Under the pieces are notes generated by a model, which saw only the letters and a program-made list of their open reading frames with translations, was not told where the DNA came from and did no database searches. Shown here piece by piece: positions 34,059 to 41,374 of a stretch of 64,000 nucleotides of DNA; the first letter of the stretch is position 1, and every line of letters begins with the position of its first letter. The position numbers and the translations under genes are program-made. Origin of the DNA: Bacillota bacterium (GTDB lineage: Bacteria > Bacillota > Clostridia > Peptostreptococcales > Anaerovoracaceae); the NCBI GenBank assembly GCA_017626845.1, contig JAGAHX010000040.1:1-64000 (forward strand), written 5' to 3'.

Positions 34059-34790
34059 ATGTTCCGATCCTTCCTTTTAATGCTGGGATTCTTCACGCGG
34101 ATCCCGGTGCCGCAAATCGAATATACGGAGGAGCGCTATGTAAAAGGCATTCCGCTGCTGCCCTTCGTCGGCGCCGTGAGCGGAGGCCTGCTTTGGTGCG
34201 TCTACCAGCTTTCCCGCTGGCTGCCCATGCCGGTCACAGCGCTGCTGATCTTCCTCGCCTATCTGCTGATCACCGGCGGTATCCACATGGACGGCCTGGG
34301 CGACTCCTGCGACGCCCTGTTCTCCGCCCGCGATCCCGAGCGGATGCTGGAGATCATGAAGGATTCCCGCAGCGGGAGTTTCGGCGTTCTGGGGCTCATC
34401 GCGGCCTCGGCGGCCTACCTCATCCTGTTGAGCTACGCGCCCTGGCAGGCGGTGCTGCTGTTTCCGGTCGTCGGCAAGGTGACCCCGGCACTCTCCTCCA
34501 ACTGGGCGCCTTACATCCGCGCGAAGGGCATGGCGGAACTGTTCTGCCAAAACGCCACCAAAGGCGTGCTGGCCTTCGACCTGCTGCTGTGCATCGCTGC
34601 CGGCTTTGCCCTGGGGATCCCCGTCGGCATCGCCGCGGTCATTGCGCTGTTTGCCTGCGTGGCGCTCGTTCTGCGAGTCAAACATATCTTGGGCGGCATT
34701 ACCGGAGACATCCTGGGCCTCGCCTGCGAAGTCTCCCAACTGATATTCCTGTTCGTTTGCGTCGTGTTTTCTGCAAGGGGGTTGCTATGA
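34059..34790 (+). CDS. cobS: Adenosylcobinamide-GDP ribazoletransferase (cobalamin synthase)
   Basis: 243 residues from ATG 34059, polytopic. The metal-binding motif GGIHMDGLGDSCDALFSARD and RMLEIMKDSRSGSFG are typical of CobS; FTRIPVP is the conserved N-terminal segment. It joins adenosylcobinamide-GDP (from CobU) to alpha-ribazole (phosphate, from CobT) at the membrane. It overlaps the DUF3048 lipoprotein gene by 4 nt. Start chosen from the promoter position; no clear ribosome site. Confidence 0.93.
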   Translation: MFRSFLLMLGFFTRIPVPQIEYTEERYVKGIPLLPFVGAVSGGLLWCVYQLSRWLPMPVTALLIFLAYLLITGGIHMDGLGDSCDALFSARDPERMLEIMKDSRSGSFGVLGLIAASAAYLILLSYAPWQAVLLFPVVGKVTPALSSNWAPYIRAKGMAELFCQNATKGVLAFDLLLCIAAGFALGIPVGIAAVIALFACVALVLRVKHILGGITGDILGLACEVSQLIFLFVCVVFSARGLL

Positions 34791-35932
34791 AAAAGAAATC
34801 TGTATTGGCCGTTCTTTTGATCCTGGCGCTTGCCGCAGGCCTTGTGTTCACAGGCTGTTCGAGCGGAGACGATACTATCGATCCCGGCGATCTGCAGCCC
34901 GGCTCCGAAACGGAGGAGCCGGCGGAAGGCGAAGCGGGCGAAGAAGGAGAAGGGGAACAGGAGGCGGAACTGCCTCCCGCCGTTGACCCGGCCAAACCCA
35001 AACCGGTCTACTACTACAATCCGCTGTCCGGCGAGCGGACGATGTCGGACATTACGAAGCTGCGGCCCTACGCTGTGATGCTCAACAACAAGCGCGAGGC
35101 GCTGCCCCAGCTGGGCGTGAGCCAGGCGGACATCATCTACGAGGTCTGCGCGGAGGGCGGCATCACCCGTATGGAAGCCCTGTTTGCGACCATGGAGGGC
35201 GTGGGCACCCTGGGCAGCATCCGATCCATCCGGCCCTATTACATCGAGCTGGCGCTGGGCTACGACGCCATCATCATCCATGCGGGCGGCAGTGAAGAGG
35301 CCTATTACGACCTGAGCGCCTGGAAGACCACCCACTTCGACGGCGTGCGGGGCGGCTGGGATGCCAGCATCTTCTGGCGCGACCAGTGGCGGATGGCGAA
35401 CCGGGGCTACGAGCACTCCCTGCTCACCAGCGGCGAGAACATCCTGAAGTTCGTAGCGGACTCCAACTACCGGCTGGAACACAACGAAGGCTATCAGGCG
35501 CCGATCAAGTTCAACAACGAGAACGCGGCGAAGTTCGGCGTGGACGCCAACTCCGTCACGGTGCGCTTCTCCAACTACAAGACGGATGTGTTTACGTATG
35601 ACCCCGAGACCGGCCTGTACATGATCGAGGGTCACGGCCAGGAATACATCGACGGCAACACCGAAGAGCAGGTGGGCGTTACGAACGTTCTCGTGCTGAA
35701 CACCACCAGCCAGGTGCTGGACAATGTGGGCAGACTGCGGGTCGCTACCACCGGCGGCGGCACCGGTACCTACTTCTGCGGCGGCAAGGCCGTGGATATC
35801 ACCTGGGCCAGAAACTCCAAGGACGACCCCTTCGAGTACAAGATGGCCAACGGCTGGGATCTGCGCTGGATGCCCGGTAAGACCTACATCTGCATCATCA
35901 ATCCCTACGTAAGCACCATGGGATACGAATAA
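34787..35932 (+). CDS. DUF3048 (YerB-like) lipoprotein
   Basis: 381 residues. Lipoprotein signal with FTGC, C24 lipidated. An acidic Glu/Gly-rich linker (about 28-65) leads to the DUF3048 N-terminal domain (RPYAVMLNNKREALPQLGVSQADIIYE) and C-terminal domain (TWARNSKDDPFEYKMANG). The fold is known, the function is not; paired domains suggest ligand binding at the cell surface. Starts inside the end of cobS (ATGA) with AAGGGGG upstream, so it should be cotranslated with cobS, a curious pairing. Confidence 0.88.
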   Translation: MKKKSVLAVLLILALAAGLVFTGCSSGDDTIDPGDLQPGSETEEPAEGEAGEEGEGEQEAELPPAVDPAKPKPVYYYNPLSGERTMSDITKLRPYAVMLNNKREALPQLGVSQADIIYEVCAEGGITRMEALFATMEGVGTLGSIRSIRPYYIELALGYDAIIIHAGGSEEAYYDLSAWKTTHFDGVRGGWDASIFWRDQWRMANRGYEHSLLTSGENILKFVADSNYRLEHNEGYQAPIKFNNENAAKFGVDANSVTVRFSNYKTDVFTYDPETGLYMIEGHGQEYIDGNTEEQVGVTNVLVLNTTSQVLDNVGRLRVATTGGGTGTYFCGGKAVDITWARNSKDDPFEYKMANGWDLRWMPGKTYICIINPYVSTMGYE

Positions 35933-35947
35933 AAGAAATAAAAATTT

Positions 35948-36029
35948 AGTTCGGTTGCGAAATATTTATTGACAAAGGATAGCGCGTGCGCTATCCTTTG
36001 TCTTGTCAAGAACGTTTCGGAGCCGAACT
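35948..36029 (+). promoter_or_regulatory. Nested palindromes with promoter ahead of the MarR gene
   Basis: Outer arms 35948-35962 and 36015-36029 (AGTTCGG...CGAAA) match with two mismatches. Inside is a 14-bp perfect stem, 35972-35985 with 35988-36001, that may terminate the upstream gene. TTGACA (35969-35974) and TATCCT (35992-35997) are 17 bp apart, so a promoter is folded into the same structure. Each outer arm is a half-site-like AGTTCGG word; binding by the MarR protein downstream is inference. Confidence 0.55.
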
Positions 36030-36076
36030 ATTTTATTACACAGGGATCAAAGAGAGATCAAAGGGGGAATCAGCAT

Positions 36077-36613
36077 ATGGAAAAGACAAAGGATCAGATC
36101 TTGATGGAAAAACTGCGCAGAGCGGGTCACCGGACGCGCCGCAGCCTGGGTGTCGGGCCCCGGCCGCCCAGAGGCATGGGCGGACCCCACGGCGGCATGA
36201 TGGGCCCCGGCCCGAGAGGCCCGATGGGCATGCCGCCCCGCAGAGGGCCGGAGGACGAACGGGCGATGCCCCGGGAGATCATCCTGCTGAACGTCCTGGA
36301 AGCAGGGGAGACCGGCATCCGCCAGAAGGACATCGCGGAGAATCTCGGCATCCGGCCGTCTTCGCTGTCCGAGCAGATCGACGCGCTGGAAGCGGACCGC
36401 TATCTGGAACGCACGGCCAATCCGGAAGACAAGCGCTCCACGCTCATCGTTCTGACGGAAAAGGGGAAGGCCCGGGCCTGGGAAGTCCAGGACGAACGCC
36501 AGAAGGCGGCAGCCGATTTCTGCAGCAGGCTCTCCGAAGCGGAAAAGGATACCCTTATCGCCCTGCTGGACAAGCTGCTGGAAAAGCCGGAAGCAACAGC
36601 AAAAGAAGAATAA
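36077..36613 (+). CDS. MarR-family regulator with Gly/Pro/Met/Arg-rich insert
   Basis: 178 residues from ATG 36077 (AAGGGGG at 36061-36067). Residues about 19-55 are an unusual low-complexity stretch rich in Gly, Pro, Arg and Met (for example GPHGGMMGPGPRGPMGMPP). A winged helix follows: ILLNVLEAGETGIRQKDIAE, recognition helix RPSSLSEQIDALEADR and wing PEDKRSTLIVLTEKG. A C-terminal dimerisation helix ends the protein. MarR proteins usually repress their own gene and transport or stress genes; none is obvious here. Confidence 0.85.
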   Translation: MEKTKDQILMEKLRRAGHRTRRSLGVGPRPPRGMGGPHGGMMGPGPRGPMGMPPRRGPEDERAMPREIILLNVLEAGETGIRQKDIAENLGIRPSSLSEQIDALEADRYLERTANPEDKRSTLIVLTEKGKARAWEVQDERQKAAADFCSRLSEAEKDTLIALLDKLLEKPEATAKEE

Positions 36614-36631
36614 ACTTTGGCGAATTGCCAC

Positions 36632-36660
36632 AAAATGCCGCCCATGTGTGGCATTTTGCT
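36632..36660 (+). terminator. Terminator after the MarR gene
   Basis: AAAATGCC (36632-36639) pairs with GGCATTTT (36650-36657). An alternative stem, TGCCACA (36627-36633) with TGTGGCA (36646-36652), competes with it. TATAAT at 36662-36667 just downstream is a likely -10 for the next gene. Confidence 0.6.
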
Positions 36661-36715
36661 TTATAATAAAGGAAACGCATCTATTTATTTTCTGAACTAT
36701 TTTCAGGAGGTAATC

Positions 36716-38461
36716 ATGAACAAACGCATTTTAGCTCTATGCCTCGCATTGGTGCTGTGCCTAAGCCTCGTGCCGGTCACCGCTTTTGCCGGGTCACCCC
36801 TCAAAACCTATACCGAATTGCCGACCGGCGTAAAAGCCGCCTATATTTCCATGATGGACAACGGCTTTGCTAGTTTCCGCACCATGGACGGCAACGGCAA
36901 ACTGATCTCCAAGGGCGTCATCGCACCGAACGGCAACGTTCCCGTGTTCCGGACCGCAAAGGACGACGATCCCGAAATGATGGGCGGCTCCTATGCCTAT
37001 GCCGGAAGCGGCAATTACATCGTCGACTTGCAGCCGGCGATGATCACGCCGAAAGACGGCGGCAGCAGCCGGGAAGATTACCTGATCTTCTCCCTCGACG
37101 GCAAGGAAGTGCAGTACCTTACCGAGCTGATCCGCTACTACGACAGACTGTCTGCGGACGACTACGTCTATCCTCACACCGTTTATTTCGGAAACGACGG
37201 CTATCTGACGGCGATCGTAGAGACCAAAGACGGGGAACTGAACGCCTACTTCATAGACTTTAAAGATCTTACCCTGAAAGCGAAGCTGGGGATGGATCCC
37301 CTGTCTCCCAAAGCAGATTCGCCGGGAACCACCATCACCAGTTTGAATGACGGCCTGATCGCCTTCAGTAAATATCATGGCGCCTGGGTAGGCGGCGACC
37401 TGGATGTCATTTACGACGCAGCCGGCTGGATCGATCTCAGCGGCAATCTGAAGGCCTCCATCGATGCCACCAAATACACCGATTGGTATAATTTCAGTTC
37501 CGGACGGGCTATGGTCGAGATCGATAGAGGCGCCAAATACGGTTACTTCGATAAGACCGGCAAACTGGCGATCCCCTGCATCTATGACAGCGCCAGCATG
37601 TTCCGGGACGGCTATGCCTACGTTGCCAACACCGACGGCCGCTACGGTTACATCGACGTGGACGGCAAGACGGCGATCCCGTTCCAGTACGAAGATGCCT
37701 GCGGCTACGGCGCCGGTCTGTTTTCCGTCGGTCACGCGGCGCAGTTCGATTACAAGTACGGCATGGTCGACAAGTACAACAACGAAGTCGTTCCCTGCAC
37801 CTACGACGACATTACCCGGGCCTATGAAGATCATGCCTTCGCGATCAAGGGCGGCGAGATCGTCACCCTGATGTTCAAGGATGACCCCGAAGCAGCCAAG
37901 GACGTCAAGAACGTCTTTACCGACGTTCCCGACAACGCCTGGTATGCGGATTATCTGCAGAAGGCCTACGACAACCGTATCGTCAGCGGTACCAGTGCAG
38001 ACAAGTACAGCCCGAATGCGCAGCTGACCCACGCCCAGATCATGGTGATGGTCTCCCAGCTGCACAGCAAGCAGAAGGGCGATAATTACGACTTCGCGGC
38101 CAACCAGAAGGCCGGCGAAGCCTGGTATCAGACCTACGAGGATTACTGCGTGGCGGAGGGCATCGTGCCCGCCGAGACCTTTACCGATCCCGGCCTGTTC
38201 AAGGGGCAGGAGAACAAGCCGGTCAACCGCGGTCAGATGGCCTTCTACTTCGCCCATACTTTGACGGACGATTCCTACAAGGATAAGAAGGAAGCCGCAC
38301 TCAGCGACATCGAGGGCAACGTATTCGCTCCCGAGATCGAGAAACTGGCCAAGGCCAACATCGTCGGCGGCTATACCGACGGCACGTTTAAGCCGGGCAA
38401 TCTCGTGACCCGCGCAGAAGCTTCCGTCTTCATCTCCAACATTCTGGACGCCATGAATTAA
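36716..38461 (+). CDS. Secreted WG-repeat protein with C-terminal SLH domains
   Basis: 581 residues from ATG 36716 (CAGGAGG at 36704-36710). Signal peptide 1-23 (ends TAFAG). Residues about 230-395 hold WG-type units (KYGYFDKTGKLAIPCIYDSA, GRYGYIDVDGKTAIPFQYED, KYGMVDKYNNEVVPCTYDD). From about 400 to the end are SLH modules (FTDVPDNAWYADYLQKAYD, LVTRAEASVFISNILDAMN). It should be displayed on the wall. The SLH part is closely related, down to long identical DNA stretches, to that at 9540-10041. Confidence 0.87.
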   Translation: MNKRILALCLALVLCLSLVPVTAFAGSPLKTYTELPTGVKAAYISMMDNGFASFRTMDGNGKLISKGVIAPNGNVPVFRTAKDDDPEMMGGSYAYAGSGNYIVDLQPAMITPKDGGSSREDYLIFSLDGKEVQYLTELIRYYDRLSADDYVYPHTVYFGNDGYLTAIVETKDGELNAYFIDFKDLTLKAKLGMDPLSPKADSPGTTITSLNDGLIAFSKYHGAWVGGDLDVIYDAAGWIDLSGNLKASIDATKYTDWYNFSSGRAMVEIDRGAKYGYFDKTGKLAIPCIYDSASMFRDGYAYVANTDGRYGYIDVDGKTAIPFQYEDACGYGAGLFSVGHAAQFDYKYGMVDKYNNEVVPCTYDDITRAYEDHAFAIKGGEIVTLMFKDDPEAAKDVKNVFTDVPDNAWYADYLQKAYDNRIVSGTSADKYSPNAQLTHAQIMVMVSQLHSKQKGDNYDFAANQKAGEAWYQTYEDYCVAEGIVPAETFTDPGLFKGQENKPVNRGQMAFYFAHTLTDDSYKDKKEAALSDIEGNVFAPEIEKLAKANIVGGYTDGTFKPGNLVTRAEASVFISNILDAMN

Positions 38462-38505
38462 GGCGTGCAGACGGGGACAGTTTCCCGCAAAACCGCACAA
38501 AACAA

Positions 38506-38535
38506 GACCCGGCCGCAAGGCCGGGTCCTTTCGTT
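38506..38535 (+). terminator. Terminator between SLH/WG gene and convergent membrane gene
   Basis: Stem GACCCGGCC (38506-38514) with 38519-38527, GCAA tetraloop, then CTTTCGTTTC. The preceding 38471-38487 carries GGGGACAGTTTCCC, a relative of the dispersed GGGGACAGG repeats. Confidence 0.75.
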
Positions 38536-38547
38536 TCTATGGTCGGG

Positions 38548-39330
38548 TCACTTCTCCAGCATCCGCTTCCGCCGGGCGGTAAATTCCGCTACCTGGCGGC
38601 GGAGCGTCCGCAGCTGCTTCTTGTGGGTGCAGAGCTTTTCGGTGCAGTTGGCGCAGCTCAGGTAGGCGTTCGTGTCCTCGGAAAAGCGCTCCGGATGGCG
38701 GTAGAACGTGATCTCCCAGCGCAGCAGCAGGGCAGCGGACAGGGCCAGCAGGCCCCAGGTATAAGGCTTCGCCACGAAGAACAGCGGCGTAAACATCATG
38801 GCGTAGTCCCAATTGTAGATGCGGCAGCTGCCGCAGCATTTGTTCTTCAGAAACCAGGTCTCGAAGGGGCAGAAGAACAGGATGCAGATCATGTCGCAGA
38901 CGGAGTAGGCGGAGGCGATGAGCATCATGATGCCGTCGTCGAAGATGCCTTTCAGATACAGCGCGCCGAAGACGGCGTTAAAACCGATCCAGAGGAGCAG
39001 CACCACCAGCGTGGCGTTGTTGTCCGGCACTTCGATGTGCGTGTTGCCTGTTTTGATATAGTTTTGGGCGAACTGCTTCTGGCTGCCGGGGCTTTCCAGG
39101 CGCGAGGGGAAGAAGCGCATGATCATCTCCACCGTAAAAACGGCGCAGATGACGGTGATGATGACGGGCCGGTTTTCCAGGAGATCCGTAAATTCCGTGC
39201 CGCCGTGGCTGCAGCTGAGGATGTACAGCACCAGAAGTACCAGAAACAGCGCCGACCGGTACACCAGCCGGAAGTAGTGCAGGATGCTGACCGGGGTCAG
39301 CCGGATGCGGTTGTTCGCCTGCTTCTCCAT
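38548..39330 (-). CDS. Uncharacterised membrane protein with CCGSC motif
   Basis: 260 residues with about five membrane segments (near 28-42, 55-70, 105-125, 132-152 and 178-200). Distinctive cysteine motifs: NKCCGSCRIYNWDYAMMF around 163-181 and CANCTEKLC near 225-233, followed by a very basic tail. The cysteines could bind metal or a cluster at the inner face. I do not recognise the family. It is divergent from alanine racemase paralogue 1, whose -35 overlaps its start codon. GGGAGG precedes the ATG. Confidence 0.7.
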   Translation of the reverse strand: MEKQANNRIRLTPVSILHYFRLVYRSALFLVLLVLYILSCSHGGTEFTDLLENRPVIITVICAVFTVEMIMRFFPSRLESPGSQKQFAQNYIKTGNTHIEVPDNNATLVVLLLWIGFNAVFGALYLKGIFDDGIMMLIASAYSVCDMICILFFCPFETWFLKNKCCGSCRIYNWDYAMMFTPLFFVAKPYTWGLLALSAALLLRWEITFYRHPERFSEDTNAYLSCANCTEKLCTHKKQLRTLRRQVAEFTARRKRMLEK

Positions 39331-39358
39331 TGAAAAACCTCCCTTCTAAAGATATACT
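39330..39358 (+). promoter_or_regulatory. Promoter of alanine racemase paralogue 1
   Basis: TTGAAA (39330-39335), 17 bp, TATACT (39353-39358). The same two boxes at the same spacing stand before paralogue 2 (41306-41334), and the surrounding AAGATATACTAAAA block is shared. Confidence 0.7.
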
Positions 39359-39401
39359 AAAATTGAAAATTTCGCAAATGCACAGGGCGTAGGAGTAAGG
39401 C

Positions 39402-40541
39402 ATGGAACACTGGATGCACCGCCCGGCCTGGGTCGAGATCGACCTGCGGGTGCTGGAGAACAACATAAAGATCGTACAGTCGCGGATCGCGGAAGGCTCG
39501 CAGATGCTGGCGGTCGTAAAGGGCAACTGCTACGGCCACGGCTTGAGGGAATGCTACCCGGTCTTCCGGGCCTGCGGCGTATCGCATTTTGCCGTGGCGA
39601 CGCTGGACGAAGCCATCGAACTGCGGGAGATCGGCGGGTCCTCCGACCGCATCGTGCTGATGGGGGTCAACCCCGCGTTTTATGCGGATGTCGCCTGCGA
39701 ATACAATGTGGTGACCCTCATCAAAGACCGGTACTACGCAAAAGCCCTATCGGACGAAGCCGTCCGCCGCGGGCAGACCGTCGAGGTGATGGGCGTCGTC
39801 GACACGGGCATGGGTCGCATCGGCTACCAGTGGGACGATCCGCTGGCAGTCGAGGAACTGGCGGAAGCGGCTTCCTATCCCGGGCTGGACATGATCGGCA
39901 TCTTCTCCCACTTCTCCAGCGAGGACTTCCCGGACAAGTACTGGAGCAGGCAGCAGAAGGAACGCTTCGATTTTGTCCTGCAGCAGTTCCAAGAAAAAAA
40001 GGGGCTTGTCTTCCCCTTGAATTCTCTGGCCAATTCCCCCGCCACCAGCCACAATCCGGCGGCGCATTACGGCCTCTGCCGGCCCGGCGGCTCGCTGTAC
40101 GGCCGCTACCAGGGCGGGTTTAACCGGGTGGAGGGTATTGAGCCCGTTATGACCGTGAAGGCCGTCATCACCCAGGTGAAGGACGTGCCCGACGGATTTT
40201 CCGTCAGCTACATGCGTTCCGGACGCACGAGCCGGCCCAGCCGCATCGCTACGCTGCCGTTGGGCTACGGCGACGGTTTCCCCAGAATCTGGGGCAACGG
40301 CAAGGGATACGTTCTGATCGGCGGCCGCAGGGCGCCCATCATCGGCGTCATCTGCATGGACCAGTTCATGATCGACGTAACGGACCTGCCGGACGTACAG
40401 GAAGGCGACGAAGCGGTCCTCATCGGCCGCAGCGGAGACGAAACGATCGTTTTAGGCGACATCGGCAAGGTCTGCGGCATGCTGAGCAACGAAGTCTCGC
40501 TCAATCTGCAGCTGCGTTTGCCGTATCAATATCTAAGATGA
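39402..40541 (+). CDS. Alanine racemase-family PLP enzyme, paralogue 1
   Basis: 379 residues. N-terminal barrel with PLP lysine K40 in LAVVKGNCYGHG and C-terminal domain with the catalytic tyrosine Y289 in LPLGYGDGFPR, plus ICMDQFMIDVTD. Both catalytic residues of Alr are present, so racemase activity is expected, interconverting L- and D-alanine or a similar amino acid for peptidoglycan. Paralogue 2 at 41375 is about half identical by eye and follows after an SDR gene on the other strand. GTAGGAG precedes the ATG. Confidence 0.88.
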   Translation: MEHWMHRPAWVEIDLRVLENNIKIVQSRIAEGSQMLAVVKGNCYGHGLRECYPVFRACGVSHFAVATLDEAIELREIGGSSDRIVLMGVNPAFYADVACEYNVVTLIKDRYYAKALSDEAVRRGQTVEVMGVVDTGMGRIGYQWDDPLAVEELAEAASYPGLDMIGIFSHFSSEDFPDKYWSRQQKERFDFVLQQFQEKKGLVFPLNSLANSPATSHNPAAHYGLCRPGGSLYGRYQGGFNRVEGIEPVMTVKAVITQVKDVPDGFSVSYMRSGRTSRPSRIATLPLGYGDGFPRIWGNGKGYVLIGGRRAPIIGVICMDQFMIDVTDLPDVQEGDEAVLIGRSGDETIVLGDIGKVCGMLSNEVSLNLQLRLPYQYLR

Positions 40542-40567
40542 ACCGTCCCTATCAGTTCAATGCGTGA

Positions 40568-41287
40568 TCACAGAATAAATCCGCCGTCCACGGATAAGAC
40601 CTGGCCGGTGATAAAGCTGGCCTTCTCAGATGCCAAAAATGCCACCGCCTCTGCCACGTCCTCGGGATCTCCGAGACGTCCCAGGGGCGTTTCGTTTGCC
40701 AGCGCTTCGAGATCGGCCGGGGTGTAGCGGTCCAGCATCGCCGTCTCGATGACGCCGGGGGCCACGCAGTTTACCCGGATGCCGGAAGGCCCGACTTCCT
40801 TGGCCACCGCCCGCGTAAAAGCGATGATGGCGCCCTTCGATGCGGAATAGGCGGATTCGCAGCTTCCGCCCGCGATGCCCCACATGGAGGAGATGTTGAC
40901 GATGGCGCCGGAACGTTCTTCGATCATGGAGGGGAGCACTGCACGGGTCATCAAAAACGCCGACGTGGCATTGCTTGCCATCAGCAGGTCCCATTCGTAG
41001 TTGCTTACGTCCTGCACCTGGTTCACCCGGGAGATGCCGGCGTTGTTCACGAGCACGTCGATGTGGCCGTATTCCCCCAGCACCTCATCCACCAGGGCGT
41101 CCACCGCGGCTTCGGAGCGCAGGTCGGCCTGGATGGGGTCACCCCCGATGCGCGAAGCGATGCGTTCCGCCTCCTCCTTGGCGCGGTAATAGTGGACGAT
41201 GACTTTATATCCTTCGGATGCGAGTTTCTTGGCGCAGGCGGAGCCGATGCCGCCGGACGCGCCGGTCACCAATGCGATTTTTGCCAT
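40568..41287 (-). CDS. Short-chain dehydrogenase, FabG-like
   Basis: 239 residues. NAD(P)-binding TGASGGIGSA near the start, NNAG, and the catalytic S...YxxxK with YSASKGA. C-terminal GQVLSVDGGFIL is typical of FabG-type 3-oxoacyl-ACP reductases. No other fatty acid genes are near, so the true substrate may be another keto compound. It is convergent with racemase paralogue 1 (26-nt gap) and divergent from paralogue 2. GGAGG precedes its ATG. Confidence 0.88.
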   Translation of the reverse strand: MAKIALVTGASGGIGSACAKKLASEGYKVIVHYYRAKEEAERIASRIGGDPIQADLRSEAAVDALVDEVLGEYGHIDVLVNNAGISRVNQVQDVSNYEWDLLMASNATSAFLMTRAVLPSMIEERSGAIVNISSMWGIAGGSCESAYSASKGAIIAFTRAVAKEVGPSGIRVNCVAPGVIETAMLDRYTPADLEALANETPLGRLGDPEDVAEAVAFLASEKASFITGQVLSVDGGFIL

Positions 41288-41305
41288 GGGAAACCTCCGA
41301 TCTCA

Positions 41306-41334
41306 TTGAAATCCTACCACTTAAAAGATATACT
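41306..41334 (+). promoter_or_regulatory. Promoter of alanine racemase paralogue 2
   Basis: TTGAAA (41306-41311), 17 bp, TATACT (41329-41334), matching the promoter at 39330-39358 in both boxes and spacing. This supports duplication of gene plus regulatory region. Confidence 0.7.
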
Positions 41335-41374
41335 AAAACTGTAATTTACGCAATCGAAGGGAAAGGAGCACGGG

